Shown piece by piece: positions 8,294 to 16,234 of a stretch of 46,364 bases of DNA. This DNA comes from Robiginitomaculum sp. (GTDB lineage: Bacteria > Pseudomonadota > Alphaproteobacteria > Caulobacterales > Maricaulaceae). The first letter of the stretch is position 1. Each line of letters starts with the position of its first letter. Where the stretch lies: assembly GCA_021776595.1 (NCBI GenBank), contig JAJFFP010000054.1, positions 1 through 46,364 on the forward strand, read 5' to 3'. Below the pieces are notes generated by a model. That model did no database searches and was not told the origin of the DNA. It was given only the letters and a program-made list of their open reading frames with translations. A program made the position numbers and the translations under genes.

Positions 8294-9475
8294 ATGTTTA
8301 CACACTTCTTTTCCGAATTGCGCGCGGCCAAGGTGCCGGTCAGTTTACGTGAATATCTGACCCTGATTGAAGCGCTGGACAAAAAGGTGATCCCGGACCG
8401 GGTGGAGGATTTTTACTATTTATCACGTGCCGCGCTGGTAAAGGACGAGCGCAACCTGGACAAGTTTGATCAGGTGTTTGGCACGGTGTTCAAGGGCGTT
8501 GAGCGCACGTCTGACCTGGTGGGCGAAGCAGATATTCCCGAAGAATGGCTGCGCAAGCTGACGGAGAAATACCTGTCAGAAGAAGAAAAACGAGAGATTG
8601 AGGCGCTGGGTGGCTGGGACAAGCTGATGGAGACACTTGCCGAACGCTTAAAAGAACAGGAAGAGCGCCATCAGGGCGGCAATAAATGGATAGGCACGGC
8701 TGGAACATCGCCCTTTGGCGCGCATGGTTATAACCCTGAAGGGGTGAGGATCGGGCAAAAAGAGGGCCATCATGGCCGCGCCGTCAAGGTGTGGGACAAG
8801 CGCGAATTCAAAAATTTGGCTGGTGATCGGGAGCTTGGAACCCGCAACATTAAAATGGCGCTGCGTCGCCTGCGCAAATTTGCCCGTGACAGTGCCGAAG
8901 AAGAACTGGATTTACAGGGCACCATAGATGCTACGGCCAAACAGGGCTGGCTGGATATTCTGATGCGCCCGGAACGGCGCAATACGGTCAAGGTGGCGCT
9001 GTTTCTGGATGTGGGCGGTTCCATGGATCCCTTTATCGACAAATGCGAGGAGCTGTTCAGTGCCGCGCGCACCGAGTTCAAGCGCCTGGACCATTATTAT
9101 TTCCATAATTGCCTTTATGAATCCGTGTGGAAAGACAATATCCGCCGCCGCTCGGAAGTGATACCGACCTGGGATGTATTACATACGCTGCCGTCCGACA
9201 CCAAAATCGTCTTTGTAGGCGATGCCAGTATGAGCCCTTATGAAGTGACGGTGCCAGGTGGCTCGGTCGAGCACTGGAACGAAGAGGCCGGGGCGCTCTG
9301 GCTGCAACGCATTGTCGAGACCTATACCGATGTGATCTGGCTGAACCCGACTCCGGAAAAATACTGGGATTATACCGCAAGTATTTCAATGATTGGCGAT
9401 ATTATCGGTCGCCACCGAATGTTTTCCCTGACCCTGGAAGGCATTGAAGCAGCCATGAAAGAACTGGCACGTTAG
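8294..9475 (+). CDS. VWA domain protein, CoxE-like
   Basis: A 393-residue cytoplasmic protein with an N-terminal helical region beginning FFSELRAAKVPVSLREYL and a C-terminal von Willebrand A-like domain, as in CoxE-type partners of MoxR AAA+ ATPases that help assemble or activate metal enzymes. The MIDAS position reads DVGGSMD in place of the canonical DxSxS, so metal binding may be altered. Such genes usually lie beside a moxR-type ATPase gene; none is seen here, so the partner would be elsewhere. No signal peptide is seen. The stop codon at 9473-9475 overlaps the stop of the mscS remnant on the opposite strand. Confidence 0.8.
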   Translation: MFTHFFSELRAAKVPVSLREYLTLIEALDKKVIPDRVEDFYYLSRAALVKDERNLDKFDQVFGTVFKGVERTSDLVGEADIPEEWLRKLTEKYLSEEEKREIEALGGWDKLMETLAERLKEQEERHQGGNKWIGTAGTSPFGAHGYNPEGVRIGQKEGHHGRAVKVWDKREFKNLAGDRELGTRNIKMALRRLRKFARDSAEEELDLQGTIDATAKQGWLDILMRPERRNTVKVALFLDVGGSMDPFIDKCEELFSAARTEFKRLDHYYFHNCLYESVWKDNIRRRSEVIPTWDVLHTLPSDTKIVFVGDASMSPYEVTVPGGSVEHWNEEAGALWLQRIVETYTDVIWLNPTPEKYWDYTASISMIGDIIGRHRMFSLTLEGIEAAMKELAR

Positions 9476-9588
9476 AGTGCTACCCTGCCCTGACCACCTG
9501 TCTGCTCCAAATTAATAGTGCGCGTTGGAAAGGTGAAACCACTTCCGGCATCGGCGAAATTTTCCTCTACTGTGCAGACGAAACCTTC
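9472..9588 (-). pseudogene. Decayed copy of the mscS 3' end
   Basis: On the minus strand this segment reads as a relative of the last residues of the intact MscS protein at 10610-11752. GFTFPTRTINLEQTG here aligns with DFAFPSRTIYVEQTG there, and over 31 residues (9496-9588) I count 19 identities without gaps. The frame ends in TAA at 9472-9474, overlapping the stop of the VWA gene. Upstream (toward higher coordinates) similarity fades by about 9600 and no channel sequence is found, so this is a remnant and not a gene. It and the intact mscS end bracket the hydroxylase gene. A chance match is unlikely given the length and the matching orientation. Confidence 0.75.
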
Positions 9589-9851
9589 TGTGATGACAAC
9601 CACTGAAGTCGTTTTCAAAGCCACTGCCTTTTCTGTTTTTTCCGTTATAAGTCTGGAGCAATCTATGCCTAATGCATTGCAAACGTCACGGTTTAGGCAT
9701 GATTGCCGACAAAAATGTGAGCAGGTATGATCATAAATAAGCCAGATGTATGATAGTAATAGAGCTTGCCAGGGGCTGGTTTCACAGGCGGTTTGGTTAG
9801 TGCCAGGCCAAAAATTGATAGTAATTTACGATAAAATCAGGAGAATAAACT
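9589..9851. other. Non-coding stretch before the hydroxylase gene, with one inverted repeat
   Basis: No credible gene is seen between the mscS remnant and the hydroxylase start. ATGCCTAA (9665-9672) and TTAGGCAT (9693-9700) form a perfect 8-bp inverted repeat with a 20-base spacer. The rest appears AT-rich by eye. It is presumably the 5' regulatory region of the hydroxylase gene; AGGAG before ATG 9852 is its ribosome binding site. I could not define a convincing promoter. Confidence 0.5.
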
Positions 9852-10613
9852 ATGCCTTTAACGCAAGCCCTCCGTTATCGTGTTACCCGTGGCCTTGTGC
9901 ATGTCGGCAAACGTTCGCGCCGCTTTATCGATCGTATTATGGCCGCCAGCTCGATAATTGATAACACAGATGTGTTTGACAATGATGATTTCCAATGGAC
10001 ATCAATGCTGGAAGAAAACTGGCAGGATATACGCGCAGAAATGCAGGTTATTCTTCGCCATCGGCAGGCCGTCCCACCATTGCGTGATATTTCTCCTGAC
10101 CACAAAAGAATTGCTGGCGATGATCGCTGGCAATCATATTTTATGTGGGGGTATGGGATAAAATCAGAAGCCAATACGGCACGATGCCCAAAAACTTCGG
10201 CATTACTTGAAAAAATTCCAGGGTTAAAAACCGCACTTTTTTCTATTTTGGCACCCGGCGCAGTTATTCCGCGTCATCGCGGCGTAACCAAAGCACTGGT
10301 CGCCTGCCACCTTGGACTGCAAATACCGAAAAACCGCAAGGCTTGCAGATTATGGATCAATGGAAAGGTTTTGCACTGGACCGAGGGCACGAGCTTTGTC
10401 TTTGATGACACATACCCCCATGATGTTCGCAATGATACTGATGAAGAACGGGTCGTGTTATTATTACAGGTGGAACGTCCCCTGCGCCAACCAGGCCGGT
10501 CATTGGCCAGATTATTTCTGGCTGCCATACGCATCAGCCCGTTCATTACCGATGCACAAAAAGCACTTGGAAAATGGGATAAGAAATATAGAAATGCCGA
10601 ACGTAAGGATTAA
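9852..10613 (+). CDS. Aspartyl/asparaginyl beta-hydroxylase family dioxygenase (LpxO-like)
   Basis: Fe(II)/2-oxoglutarate-dependent oxygenase of the Asp/Asn hydroxylase family. Central to C-terminal blocks fit: SILAPGAVIPRHRG with the first iron histidine, the 2-oxoglutarate-region stretch ending LGLQIP, and FVFDDTYPHDVRND with the last histidine, then ERVVLLLQVERP. At 253 residues it is the size of LpxO, which hydroxylates lipid A acyl chains, but peptidyl hydroxylases share this domain, so the substrate is open. A basic N-terminus precedes the domain. The stop codon overlaps the convergent mscS stop by four bases, and an mscS remnant lies on its other side, suggesting the gene was inserted beside mscS. 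Confidence 0.82.
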   Translation: MPLTQALRYRVTRGLVHVGKRSRRFIDRIMAASSIIDNTDVFDNDDFQWTSMLEENWQDIRAEMQVILRHRQAVPPLRDISPDHKRIAGDDRWQSYFMWGYGIKSEANTARCPKTSALLEKIPGLKTALFSILAPGAVIPRHRGVTKALVACHLGLQIPKNRKACRLWINGKVLHWTEGTSFVFDDTYPHDVRNDTDEERVVLLLQVERPLRQPGRSLARLFLAAIRISPFITDAQKALGKWDKKYRNAERKD

Positions 10614-11752
10614 TCTGTAATCCCGCCCGGCTCTCCTGTCTGCTCCACATAAATAGTGCGCGATGGAAAAGCGAAATCACTGTCGGCTTCGGCGACAATT
10701 TCTTTTACAGCGCAGACGAAATCTTCCTTGATGGCAAGCCAGTCGCCCCAATCCGTGGTTTTGGTAAAGCAGTAAATCATCAGATCGATTGAGCTGTCAT
10801 TGAAGCTGTCTATGTGCACAAAAGTGCTGACTTCAGGGGGTTTGGCAAAAGCATCATTATCTTGAAGGTATTGCCAGATACCCTGCTGCACTGCACGTAA
10901 TTGTTCGGTGGTCGAGCCATACAGAAGCCCGATTTTCCAGTAAATTCGCCGGTGTGTCATGCGCGAATAATTGGTCAGGGCATTGTCAGATAATTTGGCA
11001 TTGGGCACATGCACGATGCTTTTATCAAACCGGCGGATCTGGGTGGAGCGAAAATTAATCTTTTCGGCCACACCTTCAACGACCCCGTCAACCTTGATCC
11101 ACTCACCGGGGTTAAAGCGCCGCTCGACCAGAATGAGGATGCCGGCAATCAGGTTTTTGAACAGGTCCTGCGCCCCTAACGCCACGGCAACGCCAAAAAT
11201 ACCAAGGCCGGCAAGCATTGGCCCGACCTGTATACCCCAGACTTCAAGGATGGCGGCCCCGCCGATAAAGGCAAAAAGGGCTTTGGCAGCTTTTTTGGTC
11301 CACTCTAAAATGGCCGGACTGAGGGCACTTTCCAGCGGGCTCATCAGGTGAAACACTGGCTCGACGCTACGAACCAGCGCCCAGAATATCGCGTAAGCAA
11401 TCAAGGACCGCATGACATTGGCACCAAATATTTGTGCATTGCCAGATAGACCCAGGACCTGAACTGCAAAAAATAAACCGACAATCAGCGGCACCAACCG
11501 GAATGGTGGGGCAATGGCTTCTACTAAATGGTCATCAAATTCGGTTTTGCTACGCCGTGCCATGCGCGTCAGGGCGCGAAGTATATGGTGACTAAAGAGG
11601 CCGCGCACCAATAACGCCAAGACCAGAATGACAACCGCCAGGATGATGGTGCCAACGCTAATGCCAAGAAATGAGGCGCTCCAGACCTCGCTGACCAGTC
11701 CACCCAGTTCCTGCACCTGTTGCATCAGGTTTTTATCGGATTGCACCAGCAT
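10610..11752 (-). CDS. Mechanosensitive channel, MscS family
   Basis: Inner-membrane channel that opens under tension to release solutes after osmotic downshift. Several hydrophobic segments occupy the N-terminal half, followed by the pore and beta-domain signature (GVAVALGAQDLFKNLIAGI, then RFNPGEWIKVDG and FRSTQIRRFD) and a cytosolic C-terminal domain. The 380 residues make it a mid-sized member, larger than E. coli MscS and without a large periplasmic domain. It starts one base after the prfC stop, so it is probably translated from the same mRNA. The last residues, ending GGITD, are the part duplicated at 9472-9588. Confidence 0.88.
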   Translation of the reverse strand: MLVQSDKNLMQQVQELGGLVSEVWSASFLGISVGTIILAVVILVLALLVRGLFSHHILRALTRMARRSKTEFDDHLVEAIAPPFRLVPLIVGLFFAVQVLGLSGNAQIFGANVMRSLIAYAIFWALVRSVEPVFHLMSPLESALSPAILEWTKKAAKALFAFIGGAAILEVWGIQVGPMLAGLGIFGVAVALGAQDLFKNLIAGILILVERRFNPGEWIKVDGVVEGVAEKINFRSTQIRRFDKSIVHVPNAKLSDNALTNYSRMTHRRIYWKIGLLYGSTTEQLRAVQQGIWQYLQDNDAFAKPPEVSTFVHIDSFNDSSIDLMIYCFTKTTDWGDWLAIKEDFVCAVKEIVAEADSDFAFPSRTIYVEQTGEPGGITD

Positions 11753-11753
11753 T

Positions 11754-13343
11754 TTAACGCTCTTTCGTGTTCAAAAATTCAATGTCAGGAAACTTTTCCT
11801 GTGCATAGCCAACTTCCCACGGGGTTTTGCCTAAAAATACAGGGTCGCCATCCACATCTTCCGCCATTTGCATTTTATGCTTGTCCATAAAGGCTTCCAG
11901 GTCTTTATGATTAGCGGCTTTTATCCAGCGGGCCACGCTATAGGGTGACGTTTCGAACAAAACATCCAGCTTGTATTCCTCGGCAATACGTTCGGCGGTG
12001 ACTTCAATCTGCAACTGTCCGACCGCGCCCAAAATCATATCGGCCCCGATCATGGGTTTGAACAATTGCGTCACCCCTTCTTCGGCAAGGCTTTCCAGCG
12101 CTTTGCGCAAATGCTTGGCCTTCATCGGGTCTTTGGGCCGGGCGCGACGCAATAGCTCCGGTGCAAAATTCGGGATGCCGGCAAATTGAACCTTGCCGCT
12201 TTCACTTAAACTGTCCCCAACCCGCAATGCCCCATGATTAGGTATGCCAATCACATCACCGGCCCAGGCATTTTCCGCAATGCCGCGATCCTGTGCAAAA
12301 AACATGATCGGCGCATTGATGCTCATGACCTTGCCCTGGGCGGTTTTTAACTTCATGCCGCGTTTGAATTTGCCAGAGGCCAGTCGGGTAAAGGCCACAC
12401 GGTCACGATGATTGGGGTCCATATTAGCCTGCACCTTGAACACAAAACCAGTGGTTTGGGCCCCGCCAGGAGAAACCATGCTTTGCTGCCCACCAACCAT
12501 GGCTTTGGTTTCTTTGGGTCCGGGCGCATGGGATGCCAGGGCATCCAATAGCTCGGTCACGCCAAAATGGCGCAGGGCAGAGCCAAAATATACCGGGGTC
12601 AAATGGCCTTCGCGATAGGACTGCACATCAAAGGCTGGGCAGGCTTCCATGGCCAGCTCTGCTTCCTCGCGTAATTCCTCACGCTGATCATCGGGCAGGA
12701 ATTCATTTAATTGCGCATCATCCAGAGCGATTTTTTCTATGGCGCCGGCTTTTTTATTTTTACCAAAAGGAAGAAACACCCTGGCTTGCAAATCCTGCAC
12801 ACCGGCAAAGCGCTTGCCGGAACCGGCGGGCCATTGCATGGGGGAAACATCAAGCGCCAGCTTGTCGCCGATTTCATCCAGCAATTCCAGCGGGTCCAGC
12901 GCTTCGCGGTCCATCTTGTTGATGAATGTCAGGATGGGGATGTCGCGCAGGCGGCAAACTTCAAATAATTTTAAAGTTTGTGGCTCAATCCCCTTGGCGG
13001 CATCCAGCACCATTACCGCGCTGTCGGCGGCGGTCAGGGTGCGATAGGTGTCTTCTGAAAAATCCTCATGGCCCGGTGTGTCGAGCAAGTTAAAAACCAG
13101 ATCGCGATATTCAAATGTCATCACCGATGATGACACCGATATGCCCCGCTCACGCTCAATGCGCATCCAGTCAGAAGAAGTGCGCCGGTTTTCACCACGT
13201 GCGCGCACCTGTCCGGCAAGATGAATGGCCCCGGCCGCTTGCAATATATGCTCGGTCAGGGTGGTTTTACCGGCATCTGGATGCGAGATGATGGCAAAAG
13301 TGCGCCGCCGGGTGGCCTCTTGGGCGAAGGGGAAATCAGTCAT
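11754..13343 (-). CDS. prfC: Peptide chain release factor 3
   Basis: GTPase that recycles RF1/RF2 from the ribosome after termination. All G motifs are visible: SHPDAGKTTLTEHIL (P-loop), RGISVSSSVM (switch I), DTPGHEDF and NKMD. The 529 residues and C-terminal half (including GVGTPFVP-equivalent regions and the PYSVARWI stretch) fit RF3 and not EF-G or LepA. The mscS gene follows after a single base. Upstream on the same strand lie the unrecognised 130-residue gene and the DUF1491 gene; the 66-base gap before prfC could hold a promoter, but none is clear. Confidence 0.94.
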   Translation of the reverse strand: MTDFPFAQEATRRRTFAIISHPDAGKTTLTEHILQAAGAIHLAGQVRARGENRRTSSDWMRIERERGISVSSSVMTFEYRDLVFNLLDTPGHEDFSEDTYRTLTAADSAVMVLDAAKGIEPQTLKLFEVCRLRDIPILTFINKMDREALDPLELLDEIGDKLALDVSPMQWPAGSGKRFAGVQDLQARVFLPFGKNKKAGAIEKIALDDAQLNEFLPDDQREELREEAELAMEACPAFDVQSYREGHLTPVYFGSALRHFGVTELLDALASHAPGPKETKAMVGGQQSMVSPGGAQTTGFVFKVQANMDPNHRDRVAFTRLASGKFKRGMKLKTAQGKVMSINAPIMFFAQDRGIAENAWAGDVIGIPNHGALRVGDSLSESGKVQFAGIPNFAPELLRRARPKDPMKAKHLRKALESLAEEGVTQLFKPMIGADMILGAVGQLQIEVTAERIAEEYKLDVLFETSPYSVARWIKAANHKDLEAFMDKHKMQMAEDVDGDPVFLGKTPWEVGYAQEKFPDIEFLNTKER

Positions 13344-13409
13344 GTGAAGCTGGCTCTATCAGAAACGCACCCGATTACCCTGCCGGGACGTAAACGGCAA
13401 CCGGGGGCT

Positions 13410-13802
13410 TCAGCGCAATTCCGCCCAGACAGATTGTTCCACTTCCTGTGGGGTCAAGGCATCAATAATTTGCTGGGTATGCAAGAAGGACATGGTGAGC
13501 AGGGAAACCTCGGCAAGCATAATCCCGATTTGTGCTGCCGTTTTTGCACCGTCTGCCGGTGGCCCCGCCAATATGGCATTCGCATTGGTTTTGGCGGCAA
13601 TGATGGTGGCAAGCTGCTTTGATCTTTCGGGCAGGGTGTGCACCAAAAGCGGGTTGGCGAAAATTTCCATACGCACCAGAGACAGCATTTCCTGATTACC
13701 CAAGCGGGAAAAATCAGCTTCGGATAAAGGAAACCCATCCGAGCGGATTACCTCTTCGGGCTGCCCGATTTCAAAAATTTTATCGTTGAATAAAAACAAC
13801 AT
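13410..13802 (-). CDS. Unrecognised small protein (130 aa)
   Basis: I do not recognise a family. The protein starts MLFLFNDKIFEIGQPEE, is mostly helical by composition, has no signal peptide or membrane segment and no cysteine. Two stretches look conserved in character: ANPLLVHTLPERSKQLA and AAKTNANAILAGPP. The gene lies between prfC and the DUF1491 gene on the same strand, with 66 and 21 bases to each, so it is probably cotranscribed with one or both. Coding is supported by position, an ATG start and the absence of a better frame. Function unknown. Confidence 0.65.
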   Translation of the reverse strand: MLFLFNDKIFEIGQPEEVIRSDGFPLSEADFSRLGNQEMLSLVRMEIFANPLLVHTLPERSKQLATIIAAKTNANAILAGPPADGAKTAAQIGIMLAEVSLLTMSFLHTQQIIDALTPQEVEQSVWAELR

Positions 13803-13823
13803 TGGTATAATTCGCCATGAAGA

Positions 13824-14180
13824 TTACGGGCCGTCAAGTGATGAAAATTCACCTGGCAAGAGAAAATGACGGCCCAGCCTATCCTCAATTTCAATAACCC
13901 ACAGGTCCGGGTCGCGTTGCAGGGCCTTTTCTATCCAGTTATCCGCGTCCTCCTCACTTTCCCCTATGTGCAATTGTGCGACCCAAACCCGCCGGTAATT
14001 TTCATCACGTTCAGGTGCCCAGATCATCGCCTTGCCGTTCAAATACGCAACTTTAATGACGACAATGCCTGCATCGTCATCCCCGTGTTTACGTAAATAG
14101 GCAAAGGCGTCACCAGAGCGGGCGCGTCGGATCAGGGCATCTGCCCAGATTTTTGATTTTAGTTGAGGCTCAATGTGCAT
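13824..14180 (-). CDS. DUF1491 family protein
   Basis: A 118-residue cytoplasmic protein of a family found mainly in alphaproteobacteria, function unknown. The pattern QLKSKIWADALIRRARSGDA, then DDAGIVVIKV, a basic/acidic middle, and DPDLWVIEIEDRLGRHFL at the end is typical of the family. I start it at ATG 14180, which puts the LKSxIW block near residue 6 as in relatives; the frame is open for 15 more codons upstream but these do not look family-like. It heads a minus-strand group of DUF1491, unknown gene, prfC and mscS, and is divergent from the BcsB-like gene. Confidence 0.72.
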   Translation of the reverse strand: MHIEPQLKSKIWADALIRRARSGDAFAYLRKHGDDDAGIVVIKVAYLNGKAMIWAPERDENYRRVWVAQLHIGESEEDADNWIEKALQRDPDLWVIEIEDRLGRHFLLPGEFSSLDGP

Positions 14181-14269
14181 GAGGCGTCCATATCTGGTGA
14201 GGCTACAATGGCGATATTCTTGCAATCCAATCCCGCAACAGTGGATTAAACGGGGTGGATTGTATCATA

Positions 14270-16174
14270 ATGGCACGAATGTTCTGGATTATCATACTGA
14301 TCCTGTTCATGGGAGCACTCCCAAAGGGCACTATGGCGCAGGAAAGTTTACGCTCATTATCGCAAATGGCGAGAGAGCAGGTGCTGGACTGGCGTAACCC
14401 TGATCTTGAAGTTGAATTGAATATACCTCCTGGCGCAAAGGCAGCAACACTAACGCTCAATGCGGCACCGGGACAAATTCTGCCTGCCTCTGGCTCAATG
14501 ATGATTGTCAGCATGAATGGCAATCCAGGGGTGATAGTGAACCCCCGCCCTGAAGCCTTTAGCGCCCGGATCGATCTGCCGGCCGAACATATGCGGGGTG
14601 GCAAGAACCATATTCGGATTTCCTTTGATGGGGCCAATGAAGATACCTGTCCGATAAAAGCTGATGGCGGCTGGGTGCTGGACCTTGCCAGCAGTCGTTT
14701 CGATCTTTCTATCTCAGCCAATATAAATTCTTTTAATGCACTGGAGGGGTGGTTGAAAGCCGGGCCCTGGGCTTTTTCCAGGATCAGCATTGCACCGGGC
14801 GATCTGGACCAGAACCATTATGCGGCCTTTGGGGCACTGATTACACAAGCGCTGGCGGTGCGCGGTGGCAAAGTGCCACAGATCGTACCGGCCAGGCGTC
14901 TGGCAGAACTGGATTTTACGGCGCGAATTGATCCCGGATTTTCTGGTCCGGCCATGGCATTGCGGCCGGGGGCGCGTCCGCGTGTCGAGCTACAGGGGCG
15001 TAATGGCGAAGATATTATAGCCATGGCGCGCGTATTTGCCGGACGTCAAATTCTATCCGATGGAACCCGGACTACCCCTGCAATACTCGCCAATGCGCCA
15101 ATGGTGCACCGGGCCGGCGCGCTGGACGGGGTAACTACGGCACTGGCTCAAACAACCTGGAATACCCGGCCATTTATAAATGTGGTGCGGACACCGCATC
15201 ACGGTGAAACCCGCATGGTTATTGATCTGGAACGTCCGGACTGGGTTAGCCCGGATTCAGTGGTGATGATTTCAATAGATGGTAAAGCAGCTTATAAAAA
15301 ACGCCTCAAGCACCAGCTCAACCATTTTATGGTGCCTCTAAATCGTAAGAGCGCTACTGTTGTGCGCTCATTCAGTATCGGTCGCGAAATGCTGCCGCAG
15401 GAAAATCAGAGCCATTGCCTTGATAAAGCGGACGGTGCACCGCTACGGCTGTTATCAGCCAGAATTGAAACCAATGGTTATGATACGGCCGCCGGGTTAT
15501 CCCGTTTTGCCATTGATGGTGCCCCTTTTGCGCAAAATGCAGGAGAGCGCGCTGCCATCTTGTTTACCACGCATGCGTCGGCGCAATTATTTGCCGCCTG
15601 GCGCGCGGTGGCGCGAATTGCCTTGATTGCCGGTGCGCCATTAAAAGCGGCATGGTATGGCACTGATTATAAAATGGTGCCCGAAAATGCGCCTTTGCTG
15701 GTATTGGGGTCTCGTAAACAATTGGCACCACAGCTCATGGCTTTCCTGCCACCGGTTTTTGCCCCCGGCGCAGCGGCTGGACCTGGGGATTATGAATTAC
15801 GGCATAAAAAACCAGGGATTTCAGTCACCCAGATGGCCATGGCAGCAGATGACCAACCCTCTTTTGGACTGGGGGTTGCCGGTTGGACGCAAATGGATCA
15901 ACGACCAGTATTGGTATTAACCGGTGATCAGGACCGTGATTTCATCCCCGCCATGCAGGCATTTGCCGAAGGCCCGGCGATGAATTTCTTTTCGGGCAAG
16001 GTGGTGCGCTGGCGGGCAGGGCTCGTGGAGATCAATGATATAGGCACTGGTACTGGCGCTTCGGCACAAAACCCTGGTGCATCGGGGTGGCTTTACATTC
16101 TTGCCGGACTTTGCCTGTCTGGCCTGTGGATCAGGCTATGGGGCCGTTTATACGCAAATTGGTGCCCCGCATAA
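14270..16174 (+). CDS. BcsB-like periplasmic membrane-anchored protein without a neighbouring synthase
   Basis: Resembles BcsB, the periplasmic subunit that guides the growing cellulose chain beside BcsA. Seen: a signal peptide ending near GTMAQES, beta-sandwich-like repeats, a segment EDTCPIKADGGWVLD followed by SSRFDL which matches the BcsB pattern around its first carbohydrate-binding region, a second cysteine-containing block (QSHCLDKADG), and one C-terminal membrane helix (GWLYILAGLCLSGLWIRLW). At about 634 residues it is shorter than typical BcsB. No bcsA, PilZ domain, endoglucanase or bcsC is in the window, so cellulose export is not supported. ATG 14270 is chosen; GTG 14255 and ATG 14279 are alternatives. 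It opens a row of four envelope genes. Confidence 0.68.
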   Translation: MARMFWIIILILFMGALPKGTMAQESLRSLSQMAREQVLDWRNPDLEVELNIPPGAKAATLTLNAAPGQILPASGSMMIVSMNGNPGVIVNPRPEAFSARIDLPAEHMRGGKNHIRISFDGANEDTCPIKADGGWVLDLASSRFDLSISANINSFNALEGWLKAGPWAFSRISIAPGDLDQNHYAAFGALITQALAVRGGKVPQIVPARRLAELDFTARIDPGFSGPAMALRPGARPRVELQGRNGEDIIAMARVFAGRQILSDGTRTTPAILANAPMVHRAGALDGVTTALAQTTWNTRPFINVVRTPHHGETRMVIDLERPDWVSPDSVVMISIDGKAAYKKRLKHQLNHFMVPLNRKSATVVRSFSIGREMLPQENQSHCLDKADGAPLRLLSARIETNGYDTAAGLSRFAIDGAPFAQNAGERAAILFTTHASAQLFAAWRAVARIALIAGAPLKAAWYGTDYKMVPENAPLLVLGSRKQLAPQLMAFLPPVFAPGAAAGPGDYELRHKKPGISVTQMAMAADDQPSFGLGVAGWTQMDQRPVLVLTGDQDRDFIPAMQAFAEGPAMNFFSGKVVRWRAGLVEINDIGTGTGASAQNPGASGWLYILAGLCLSGLWIRLWGRLYANWCPA

Positions 16175-16234
16175 ACGAGATCGCAAGACAATTGACGTAG
16201 ATTACCCGCTTGAACAGTATTCAGGGGATGTTTT

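Noticed and set aside
9518-9730. Possible 70-residue gene on the + strand
   Set aside because: It is the opposite strand of the mscS remnant, has no ribosome binding site and no recognisable content.
16193-16221. TTGACG with a 17-base spacer and CAGTAT before the 16235 gene
   Set aside because: The -10 box matches at only three of six positions and it lies in a 60-base gap of an apparent operon.
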